From Chloroflexota bacterium (GTDB lineage Bacteria; Chloroflexota; Anaerolineae; Promineifilales; Promineifilaceae): DNA of 10,326 nucleotides. The position numbers and the translations under genes are program-made. Where the stretch lies: positions 1-10,326 of the forward strand of contig QQUD01000806.1 of assembly GCA_008501785.1 (NCBI GenBank), given 5' to 3'. A model generated the notes under the pieces. That model did no database searches, was not told where the DNA came from, and saw only the letters and a list, made by a program, of their open reading frames with translations. Below, in pieces: positions 4,974 to 10,326 of this stretch. How positions within the stretch are numbered: the stretch's first letter is position 1; every line of letters starts with the position of its first letter.

Positions 4974-5202
4974 CGTAGTGCTCCCGCCAATTATCATAGA
5001 TGGCATCGTCGGGATTATCCCAATCGGCAGCAAAAGCAGCCAGCGATAAATTTTGCCAGTCTGATTCTTCATCCTCTGTGGGTTCAACCACACTGTCTAG
5101 CAGTGCTTTGGCCAGCATCAGGCGTTCTTGTTTATTAAGTTGACGCACTATTTCCCACGTTTGGCTGACACGATCCGGTAAATTATTTGTAAACAGTGTC
5201 AT
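4966..5202 (-). CDS. MazE-type antitoxin of the mazEF-like pair
   Basis: The 78-residue acidic protein reads MTLFTNNLPDRVSQTWEIVR, then QLNKQERLMLAKALLDSVVE and a C-terminal AFAADWDNPDDAIYDNWREH. The helical L-x-x-QERLMLAKALL start should dimerise and bind DNA. The acidic DW-NPDDAIYDNW tail is the segment that in such pairs wraps the MazF toxin. It is not a classical AbrB-fold MazE from the visible sequence, so I leave the symbol open. The ATG at 5200-5202 has GGAGG 6 nt upstream, the best Shine-Dalgarno in the window. It precedes mazF with an 8-bp overlap. Autoregulation is likely through the palindrome at 5221-5235. Confidence 0.85.
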   Translation of the reverse strand: MTLFTNNLPDRVSQTWEIVRQLNKQERLMLAKALLDSVVEPTEDEESDWQNLSLAAFAADWDNPDDAIYDNWREHYDV

Positions 5203-5220
5203 CTTTCGCCTCCATCAATG

Positions 5221-5242
5221 ATAGTTAACAACTATTATAGCA
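5221..5242 (-). promoter_or_regulatory. Extended -10 promoter and operator of the mazEF-like operon
   Basis: On the minus strand TGCTATAAT (5234-5242) is a perfect extended -10. ATAGTT-GTT-AACTAT (5221-5235), an inverted repeat with a 3-bp centre, overlaps its last two bases and covers the transcription start, where a repressor would act. The leader of about 25 nt carries the GGAGG Shine-Dalgarno. No clear -35 is seen. Confidence 0.6.
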
Positions 5243-5283
5243 AATAAGCGCGTAAAATGATTTTTCTGTACAACGATGATGAT

Positions 5284-5370
5284 TAGGAAACGGCCGTTTC
5301 ACCCCAACACCATTTGCCCCCAAACAAGGCGAAATTGCAAAGCCATCACGGTCAGTAGACCAAAGAAGAA
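5284..5370 (+). repeat. Palindrome-tail element, copy 8
   Basis: GGAAACGGCCGTTTC at 5286-5300 is followed by the tail (ACCCCAACACCATTTGCCCC, then CAAACAAGGCGAAATTGCAA, AGCCATCACGGTCA and AGACCAAAGAAGAAA). It fills the gap between the BrnA gene's 3' end and the mazEF promoter. Faint similarity with the sequence after copy 1 continues to about 5405. Confidence 0.88.
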
Positions 5371-5425
5371 ATTGGGATTGGCAGGTGCCATCTAACGCAT
5401 TGAGGAAGAGTGAGTTGGAATAAGG

Positions 5426-5719
5426 CTAATCAGACGCCACAGATTGAGGAGCAGCGTCCTTGTGTGCTTCGGCATAAATGCGGAGTGCAGCAATCATCCG
5501 TTTCTGATAATCATTGCCGAGTGCTTGAAACCATGCCAGTAAATCTGGGTCCATTTGAACTGTTACCTCGACTGGGTTCCTGGGCATTCGCAATGTTGCC
5601 CTGTCAAAAAATGAATCATCCAATGGTGGCAGGTCAGACCGGTCAATCGATTCATCAGTCATTGCATCAATCATTTCCCAATTGGTCTCTGAGGATTTTT
5701 TCATATCTGATTCGTTCAT
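5426..5719 (-). CDS. brnA: BrnA antitoxin (DUF4415)
   Basis: The 97-residue protein contains KSSETNWEMIDAMTDESIDR and SDLPPLDDSFFDRATLRMPR, which wrap the toxin in BrnTA, and then the ribbon-helix-helix part VEVTVQMDPDLLAWFQALGN-DYQKRMIAALRIYAEA (about 50-85). BrnA neutralises BrnT and represses the operon. The start at 5719 has AAGG 9 nt upstream; ATG 5704 (MKKSSETNW) is an in-frame alternative with no Shine-Dalgarno. Either choice overlaps the 3' end of brnT (stop at 5667), by 53 or 38 bp, longer than usual; the conserved W and DESID region requires one of them. A repeat element follows the gene. Confidence 0.9.
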   Translation of the reverse strand: MNESDMKKSSETNWEMIDAMTDESIDRSDLPPLDDSFFDRATLRMPRNPVEVTVQMDPDLLAWFQALGNDYQKRMIAALRIYAEAHKDAAPQSVASD

Positions 5720-5960
5720 TTGTTAGTGCCTTCATCATCGAAATGATGCGAATAGTGTCTGTTCCACGCTCAGTATACACAACAATGACAACATGTGTTT
5801 TGAGCATTCCTATTCCAATCCAACGATCTTCACCGTAAACTTCACGGTCATCAAGCGCCACAAGCATTGGCAAATTAAAAATTTTCCACGCATCTCGAAA
5901 ATCGAAGCCATGCTTGCGAATATTCTCTTTTCGTTTCCTCTCATCCCATTCAAACTGCAT
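5667..5960 (-). CDS. brnT: BrnT toxin (RelE-fold ribonuclease)
   Basis: The 97-residue protein begins MQFEWDERKRKENIRKHGFD with the BrnT signature FEWD-x-x-K-x-x-x-N-x-x-KHG-x-x-F. It continues through EDRWIGIGML (44-53) to VVYTERGTDTIRIISMMKAL (60-79), matching the family's Y-T-x-R-x-x-x-I-R-I-I-S strand. BrnT is a RelE-fold endoribonuclease that inhibits translation. It comes first in the operon, before brnA, as usual. ATG 5958-5960 has no Shine-Dalgarno but lies exactly 6 nt after TATACT, so the mRNA is probably leaderless. The last strand has MMKAL where many members have ARKAT, an ordinary variation. Confidence 0.92.
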   Translation of the reverse strand: MQFEWDERKRKENIRKHGFDFRDAWKIFNLPMLVALDDREVYGEDRWIGIGMLKTHVVIVVYTERGTDTIRIISMMKALTNERIRYEKILRDQLGND

Positions 5961-5966
5961 AATATT

Positions 5967-5995
5967 AGTATAACGACTCCCCTAAACAATCACAA
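5967..5995 (-). promoter_or_regulatory. Promoter of the brnTA operon, leaderless spacing
   Basis: On the minus strand TTGTGA (5990-5995), a 17-bp spacer and TATACT (5967-5972) precede the ATG by 6 nt (AATATT). This is the same geometry as at higB and the DinB gene. Confidence 0.65.
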
Positions 5996-6021
5996 GAACC
6001 CCATTTTTCAACAAGCTCCCC

Positions 6022-6096
6022 GTCATTTCGAAGTCCCCTGAGAAATCCCTGTCATGCTGGCGGTGGCAGGGATTCCGCAGCGGACCTCGGAATGAC
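6022..6096. repeat. 75-bp imperfect inverted repeat of the GTCATTCCGAGG type
   Basis: The left arm (GTCATTTCGAAGTCCCCTGA, then GAAATCCCTGTCATGC) pairs imperfectly with the right arm (GGCAGGGATTCCGCAGCGGA, then CCTCGGAATGAC). The right arm nearly matches that of the 203-bp element at 2987-3189. It lies between the brnTA promoter and a palindrome element. Confidence 0.65.
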
Positions 6097-6110
6097 TTGT
6101 AAGTGGGGTG

Positions 6111-6246
6111 TGGTGGAAACGGCCGTTTTAAATGACAATTATTTGTGGCTTGTAAGGGCAAACGGCCGTTTCCCCCCAACATCATTTGCCCCCAAACAAG
6201 GCGAAATCGCAAAACCGTCACGGTCATGAGACCCAAAAGGAGCGCC
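6111..6246 (+). repeat. Palindrome-tail element, copy 9 (double palindrome, complete)
   Basis: Palindromes at 6117-6128 and 6160-6171 have centres 43 bp apart, with AAATGACAATTATTTGTGGC between them. The full tail ends AGACCCAAAAGGAGCGCC. It lies beyond the 3' end of the three-gene TerB-like operon. Confidence 0.9.
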
Positions 6247-6257
6247 GTATCATCATG

Positions 6258-6274
6258 GAGGAAACGGCCGTTTT
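6258..6274. repeat. Isolated palindrome at the 3' side of the TerB-like operon
   Basis: GGAGGAAACGGCCGTTTT starts just after the tail of copy 9, in the same tail-then-palindrome order as at 3720-3748. On the plus strand the right arm runs into six Ts. Confidence 0.75.
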
Positions 6275-6321
6275 TTGTTGGTGGAAATTATGGCTTAATG
6301 CGGGGTTAGCACACCTTTAGT

Positions 6322-6579
6322 TCATTGAGGTAGCATTTCTTGTAATTCTTGTTCGGTAAAATGCTCCCGCAGAATTTCAACAACATCTTTATATGCTTGC
6401 TCATTTTGTTGTGCAAGCGTTCGCATCATTACTTTAACCATATCAATATTTTGCTGGGCGGAATACTTTATAATTTCCTGATGTATTGAATGAATTACCC
6501 CGTACTTATTGAAAACAACATTGCTAGCCGTAGTAGCTCCTAATATTTTGGCAACTTCCAACAAATTTATTCCGTACAT
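6322..6579 (-). CDS. Small helical protein of unknown function (third gene of TerB-like operon)
   Basis: I do not recognise this 85-residue protein. It starts MYGINLLEVAKILGATTASN and ends with two amphipathic helices (YKDVVEILREHFTEQELQEM). No signal peptide, membrane helix, Cys/His cluster or catalytic motif is visible. ATG 6577-6579 follows the stop of the preceding gene by 3 nt, so it is the last gene of the operon and probably depends on translational coupling, since only a weak purine run precedes it. Codon use is AT-rich like its two partners and unlike the cyclase. It is probably a real gene, because operon packing is tight and composition smooth. Confidence 0.65.
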   Translation of the reverse strand: MYGINLLEVAKILGATTASNVVFNKYGVIHSIHQEIIKYSAQQNIDMVKVMMRTLAQQNEQAYKDVVEILREHFTEQELQEMLPQ

Positions 6580-6582
6580 TTG

Positions 6583-6942
6583 TTAAAATTCTTTCAAATA
6601 GCTGGATACGTCCTGTGAACTACGCATATTGGTTGTAAAGATTTCAAATAATGTTTTTATCATATCCCTATACATAGCTTTTGTCTCAGCATCAGCATTT
6701 TCTGACTTTGATAATTCGGTCAAACTCTCAACCAAAACTTTGAAGTTCTCTTTGTTAATATTCAATTCATCGAGCCGGGATTGCAAAACTTTACCAAATA
6801 CTTGTTCTTTTTTGTTAAGGGTATAGATTTCCTTTATTGCCCCAACGATTTCCGGTAGATTTTGAACGACTCCTTGTACAATGACAAGTTTAGCCGATAC
6901 CGGTTGTATTTCACTGGTTATGCTTTTTTCATCCATGTCCAT
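6583..6942 (-). CDS. Helical protein of unknown function (second gene of TerB-like operon)
   Basis: I do not recognise this 119-residue protein. It looks almost entirely helical, with segments QNLPEIVGAIKEIYTLNKKE, KVLQSRLDELNINKENFKVL and AMYRDMIKTLFEIFTTNMRS that have heptad-like hydrophobic spacing. No membrane helix or catalytic motif is apparent. Its start overlaps the end of the TerB-like gene by 25 bp, or 19 bp if the second Met codon at 6936 is used. The next gene starts 3 nt after its stop. Such packing suggests partner subunits of one complex; a role as adaptor or regulator of the TerB-like membrane protein is inference only. Confidence 0.65.
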   Translation of the reverse strand: MDMDEKSITSEIQPVSAKLVIVQGVVQNLPEIVGAIKEIYTLNKKEQVFGKVLQSRLDELNINKENFKVLVESLTELSKSENADAETKAMYRDMIKTLFEIFTTNMRSSQDVSSYLKEF

Positions 6943-7676
6943 TTTCGTCCTTTTTCTTGTGAGGCTTTCTTATTATCTGAATTCTCTTTATCTTTCCAAA
7001 CGACATCAAAAAGCTTCTTAACACCATAAGCAGACCCAACTGCGATTGCAGGAACGACAATAACCGCCCCTGCCAACATTCCGCCGCCAGCTAATGCGCC
7101 AAGTGTAGCTAAACCAGAAGTCATCCCCGCAGCACTAAGCCCTGAAACTGTACCACTTGCCGCAATAGCCCCTACAGGTACACCAACCGCTGCAAGTCTT
7201 GCCGCACTATCTTTTATGAGGAACTTAAATCTTTCAGATTTTTGGGGAATATCTTTGATTTTAGCAAGATTCTCTTGAATAGATTTAATAGCGTCAATTT
7301 GTTCCTGGGTAATGCCTAAGACTGCCCCGATTCCAAGAATATATTGATACTCTTGGTCAGAAAAATCCGAGTCTGCCAAAGCAAAAAGACACAAGTCTGA
7401 AATTAATGTGTATTTCAATTCCGTATTACCAAGCTCTTGAATTGTTTCAAGGTTGGCGATTTTATCTTCGTGTTGAAGGCTAAATATTGACGAGTAGATT
7501 TTTGATTTTCCCTCATCCGAAATCTCAAGTTCCTTCAACAAAACATCCAATTGGCATTTTTCCTTATCAGAGAATTCTTTGTCTACATAACAGACGGCAG
7601 ATAAAATACTCAAATAAACAACACGCTCATTTTCAGGATACTCTTCTAACGGATGTTTCTTTTGTTCTTCTGACAT
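6918..7676 (-). CDS. TerB-like protein with C-terminal glycine-rich membrane segment
   Basis: The 252-residue protein has two parts. Residues 15-130 form an internally repeated TerB-like helical domain: AVCYVDKEFSDKEKCQLDVL (27-46) and FALADSDFSDQEYQYILGIG (98-117) both carry D-x-x-F-S-D-x-E, the acidic metal-binding motif of TerB folds. Residues 161-219 are hydrophobic and very rich in Gly, Ala and Ser (GVPVGAIAASGTVSGLSAAG and LATLGALAGGGMLAGAVIVV), long enough for two membrane-spanning helices with glycine-zipper spacing. A charged, Lys-rich tail follows. TerB domains occur in phage-defence, tellurite and stress systems. AAGGA lies 9-10 nt before ATG 7676. It heads the operon. I infer a metal-responsive membrane or pore protein; the substrate is unknown. 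Confidence 0.75.
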   Translation of the reverse strand: MSEEQKKHPLEEYPENERVVYLSILSAVCYVDKEFSDKEKCQLDVLLKELEISDEGKSKIYSSIFSLQHEDKIANLETIQELGNTELKYTLISDLCLFALADSDFSDQEYQYILGIGAVLGITQEQIDAIKSIQENLAKIKDIPQKSERFKFLIKDSAARLAAVGVPVGAIAASGTVSGLSAAGMTSGLATLGALAGGGMLAGAVIVVPAIAVGSAYGVKKLFDVVWKDKENSDNKKASQEKGRKWTWMKKA

Positions 7677-7915
7677 AATTACTAATCCTTAACGTGGCTT
7701 TAGGGTGCTAACGGCGTAGCCGTCCGCAAGTACATTTTTTTATCCATAAAAAACAAAATAATATGGCAAACTTTGATATTATTTTCTCTAGTTGGAAAGA
7801 TTTGATTGTAAATTAGTGTGCTTGCTTTCCTGAAAACACCTTGAGAAACTAGATTGACTGACGTTTGCCAAGCAAACACTTCTTTTTTTGCAATAGATAG
7901 TATTGCGACATGCTA
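7677..7915. other. AT-rich intergenic region with three small hairpins
   Basis: No gene is visible between the TerB-like operon and the cyclase. There are perfect small inverted repeats: ACGGC-GTA-GCCGT (7711-7723), GTTTGC-CAA-GCAAAC (7863-7877) and GCAATA-GATAG-TATTGC (7890-7906). The second is followed by a run of seven Ts on the plus strand, but no plus-strand gene ends here. I found no convincing promoter for the operon, although its promoter must lie here or further right. Confidence 0.5.
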
Positions 7916-10318
7916 CTATTGTACCGTCACCGCCCAAATGTGAACAGGGTCTGCTTTGCCGCGAATTTGGATTTGGCCGAGGTCGGTGAAGTGGAATTCG
8001 TGACGGCGGCTGCCGAGGGCGTGGTAGGTGTTGCCGCTGATCAGGATGCCGTGCTGCGGGTACGCTTTGTTGAGTGATTCGATGCGGGAGGCCAGGTTGA
8101 CGGTGTCGCCGATGACGGTGTATTCCTGCCGCTGCGGTGTGCCGACGGCTCCGGCGAGTACTTGCCCGGTGTTGATGCCCACGCCGATGTTGATCGGCTC
8201 AGTGCCGCGTTGAGCCAGCTGTTCGTTGAGCTGTTTTAGCTTTCGTTTCATTTCTAGCGCGGTGAGGACGGCGTTGTAGGCGCTTTCTTGCAGCGCTTTC
8301 GGTGCGCCGTAGATGACGAGCGTGCTGTCGCCGCCAAATTTGTTGACGGTGCCGTCGTGCATCTGGGCCGCATCGACGACGACTGGCAAATATTCGTTGA
8401 GCAGCGCCACCACTTCCTCGGGTGTGCTGCGTTCGGAGCGGGACGTAAAGCCGCGTATGTCGCAAAAGAGGATGCTGACGACGCGGTTTTCGCCTTCGAG
8501 CTTAACCTGTCCGCTGCGCAGCGCTTCAGCCACATCATGGCTGACGAAACGGCCAAACATATCTTGCAGCCATTCCCGTTCGCGCAGTCCGGCGACCATG
8601 TCGTTGAAGGTGTGCGCCAGCTGCGCCAGTTCGTCGCGGCTGTTGACTTGAAACTGCACGGACAGATCGCCTGCGCCCAGCTTTTTGGTGTCGGCAGCCA
8701 GTTGGCGAATGGGGGTGGTGATGGCGGTGCTGATTGCCTGGGCCAGCAGCACACCGATCAACACGGCAATCACGCCTGCTAACCGGAACAGCGTGCGGCT
8801 TTCGTCCAGGTAGGTTTCGATACCTGCCCGATACACGCCAAATTCCAGCCAGCCCACAAACTCATCTTCTTGCTCAATGGGAGTGGTGACGCGCCAAATC
8901 TCTTTATTTTCCCAGGTATCTTCGATGAGGGTTGTGTTTGTGGTGTCGGAAACGGCCGTTTCCACCCCCATCATCCCAAACCTGTCCGACACCTGCACCA
9001 CGCCATTTTCATCTATCAACGCCACAAACGCGATATTTTCATTTTGCAGCTGCTCCGTCAGCGATTGCAGCTTGTCAATATTTGCCGACCCCATCATCTC
9101 GAAGAGCTGGCGGCTGTCCGTGAGCTGATTCACGTCCAGCAGCTCATCTGTGAAGCCAGAGCCAAACGCATCCCCCATCCATTCCGCGCCGGACACGAAG
9201 TTTTCGGTGAGAACAGCTTCTACGCGGTTGCGCTCAATGGGAATCACGACCAGTTCCAGCAGCAGCACCAACAGCACCACAATACCCACCATCAAACCGG
9301 TCATCCTGGTGCTGATCGACACACGGCTAAACAGCTGATCCGTGGGGAACTGCTCAAACTTGCCAGTGCGGACCTGGGCAGCTTGCTCTGAAAGATGGCG
9401 CGTGGCGCGGACCAGCGGTGTGGTAATCATCCAGCTAATGCCCACGCCCAACAGCACAATCACGCCCCCCACAATCCACAGCGCATTGCGAATCTCACGG
9501 ATCAGGTTGTCAATCATGGTGGTGCCGACGCGCAGACGGACTGCCCCCAGGTGATCGCCGTTTTCGTTGCGAATGGGTGCGGTTGCGCGGAATTCGCGGC
9601 TATTTTCATCCTCAGAAACGCTAGTTTCCACCCCATCCAGCTTCCCCACCGACGGCATAATCGTCCCTATCTGGTCCGTGTTAAAGCTAATCAACACCAC
9701 ATCATCCTGATCCGTCACCGAAAGGTCAACCAGCCCAAATTCACTCAATCCATCCATCAACGAGCGGAAGCGCAAGAACATGTCTGCATCAAAATTGCCA
9801 CCTTCCAAAATATCGAGTGACAGCGTATCCGCATCCTCCGGCATGTTTAGTTCCAGCATCGTGGCATTCGCCTGTACCATCGCCGAGAATGTTTCCAGCG
9901 TCAAATCTTCGAGATAGGTGCGCGTGTGTTCGGAGACAACAGCCGTTAATCCACCCATCACTAATGTCAGCAAAACGGCCGTTCCCACCACAAATCGCGT
10001 CCGAACTGAGCCAAACCCAAAAATGTTGAACCGCCCTGGCTGTTTTTCCATTTCGTAGCCCGGTTCCATCGTTTGCAACGCCGTGCCGCGCAGCAGCGCA
10101 CGCACCGGGAACCGTGCCGCCAATCCCGCAATCAGCGGCGCGATGATGATGCCCACAATGCCGTTGATCAAAGACGGCCGTATTGCACTCCGCGTCGATG
10201 CCAACAAATCCAAATCCGGCACACCCCACGAAGTGCCGCCATAGGTAAGCACAATGATGACGACCACCCCCACCCCCGCAACCACGCCCACAATGCCGCT
10301 GATCAGCCCCATCAGCAT
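7916..10318 (-). CDS. Class III adenylate cyclase with tandem sensor modules and HAMP
   Basis: The 800-residue visible protein would make cAMP from ATP at the inner membrane. Helices lie at about 5-26, 49-68, 108-128, 279-299, 338-360 and 509-530. Two extracytoplasmic sensor regions (about 129-278 and 361-508) look like an internal duplication, each followed by a HAMP-type linker; the second HAMP (about 530-585) leads to the catalytic domain. Key residues are present: metal Asp D620 in FCDIRGFT and D664 in NKFGGDS, Lys660 with Thr734 (the adenine-specifying pair of class IIIb), N741 and R745 in DTVNLASRIE. The ATG at 10318 is 8 bp from the edge and the frame stays open, so the true start may lie outside. 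Palindrome sequence is used as codons at three places. Confidence 0.9.
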   Translation of the reverse strand: MLMGLISGIVGVVAGVGVVVIIVLTYGGTSWGVPDLDLLASTRSAIRPSLINGIVGIIIAPLIAGLAARFPVRALLRGTALQTMEPGYEMEKQPGRFNIFGFGSVRTRFVVGTAVLLTLVMGGLTAVVSEHTRTYLEDLTLETFSAMVQANATMLELNMPEDADTLSLDILEGGNFDADMFLRFRSLMDGLSEFGLVDLSVTDQDDVVLISFNTDQIGTIMPSVGKLDGVETSVSEDENSREFRATAPIRNENGDHLGAVRLRVGTTMIDNLIREIRNALWIVGGVIVLLGVGISWMITTPLVRATRHLSEQAAQVRTGKFEQFPTDQLFSRVSISTRMTGLMVGIVVLLVLLLELVVIPIERNRVEAVLTENFVSGAEWMGDAFGSGFTDELLDVNQLTDSRQLFEMMGSANIDKLQSLTEQLQNENIAFVALIDENGVVQVSDRFGMMGVETAVSDTTNTTLIEDTWENKEIWRVTTPIEQEDEFVGWLEFGVYRAGIETYLDESRTLFRLAGVIAVLIGVLLAQAISTAITTPIRQLAADTKKLGAGDLSVQFQVNSRDELAQLAHTFNDMVAGLREREWLQDMFGRFVSHDVAEALRSGQVKLEGENRVVSILFCDIRGFTSRSERSTPEEVVALLNEYLPVVVDAAQMHDGTVNKFGGDSTLVIYGAPKALQESAYNAVLTALEMKRKLKQLNEQLAQRGTEPINIGVGINTGQVLAGAVGTPQRQEYTVIGDTVNLASRIESLNKAYPQHGILISGNTYHALGSRRHEFHFTDLGQIQIRGKADPVHIWAVTVQ
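8948..8963. repeat. Perfect palindrome inside the cyclase gene
   Basis: GGAAACGGCCGTTTCC lies in frame and encodes E-T-A-V-S (residues 453-457, within GVETAVSDT) in the second sensor region. The plus-strand bases to its right (ACCCCCATCAT) recall the C-rich start of the intergenic tails. Confidence 0.85.
9615..9628. repeat. Degenerate palindrome inside the cyclase gene, first sensor
   Basis: GAAAC-GCTA-GTTTC keeps both arms with an altered centre and encodes E-T-S-V-S (231-235 in GVETSVSED). This is the corresponding position of the first sensor module. Confidence 0.5.
9973..9983. repeat. Near-complete palindrome inside the cyclase gene, membrane helix
   Basis: AAACGGCCGTT, 11 of the 12 core bases, encodes the T-A-V of VGTAVLLTL (residues 111-119) in the third membrane helix. 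The next plus-strand bases are again CCCACCAC. Confidence 0.6.
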
Positions 10319-10326
10319 CGTTTCAC

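Noticed and set aside
4974..5093. N-terminal extension of the MazF gene to 5093
   Set aside because: It is a shadow frame within the antitoxin gene; the MazF fold starts at MYKRGD.
5982..6236. Open frame of 84 codons on the minus strand
   Set aside because: It consists entirely of repeat-tail and palindrome sequence upstream of brnT.
833..6246. Integron attC sites
   Set aside because: The arrangement is integron-like, but the elements lack paired RYYYAAC and GTTRRRY core sites and no integrase gene is in the window, so I do not call them attC.
7863..7888. Intrinsic terminator on the plus strand (hairpin plus T-run)
   Set aside because: The shape fits, but no plus-strand gene ends upstream and on the minus strand no T-run follows, so there is no transcript for it to serve.
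8199..9391. Long open frames overlapping the cyclase gene on both strands
   Set aside because: They follow from the GC-rich codon pattern of the cyclase; their composition (runs of Arg, Ser, His, Gln) is unlike a folded protein and no start signals are seen.

Overview
Accessory chromosomal region of a bacterium, with nearly every intact gene on the minus strand. I see no rRNA, tRNA, CRISPR array, IS transposase or phage genes. The toxin-antitoxin (TA) families, the tandem-sensor adenylate cyclase and the very high density of one private palindromic repeat would fit a large environmental genome such as Chloroflexota, but that assignment is a weak inference. The cyclase at the right end looks richer in GC than the AT-rich three-gene operon beside it, so the window is probably mosaic.

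Layout from left to right. 1-620: the start of a metallophosphoesterase gene (minus) and, divergently, a GNAT acetyltransferase gene with an internal deletion and a nonsense codon. 600-970: a truncated membrane-protein remnant and one repeat element. 971-1567: a DUF433/DUF5615 (PIN-like) TA pair. 1640-2150: a double palindrome, an array of small hairpins and a 141-bp MITE-like element. 2155-2658: a DinB-family gene. 2659-3867: about 1.2 kb without an intact gene, made of a decayed cyclase fragment, a 203-bp element with 26-bp inverted ends, a second copy of the hairpin/MITE block and several palindrome elements. 3868-5960: three more TA modules (HigBA-like, MazEF-like, BrnTA), each with its own promoter and each followed by a copy of the same repeat. 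6322-7676: an AT-rich operon of three genes (a TerB-like protein with a glycine-rich membrane segment, plus two small unknown helical proteins). 7916-10318: an 800-residue class III adenylate cyclase with two sensor modules.

The unifying feature is the palindrome AAACGGCCGTTT, present as 14 perfect copies. Most copies belong to a composite element: one palindrome, or two with centres 42-43 bp apart, followed by a conserved tail of about 70 bp. All recognisable tails point the same way, and five of them lie just beyond the 3' end of a minus-strand gene or operon. Four TA pairs and the TerB operon thus each end in the element, like cassettes separated by a shared site, but no canonical integron attC motif is visible. 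The palindrome also occurs inside the cyclase gene, where it encodes E-T-A-V-S.

Three of the genes (higB, brnT, dinB-like) have a -10 hexamer exactly 6 nt before the ATG and no Shine-Dalgarno, which predicts leaderless mRNAs. The best candidates for something undescribed are the repeat/cassette arrangement and the TerB-like three-gene operon.
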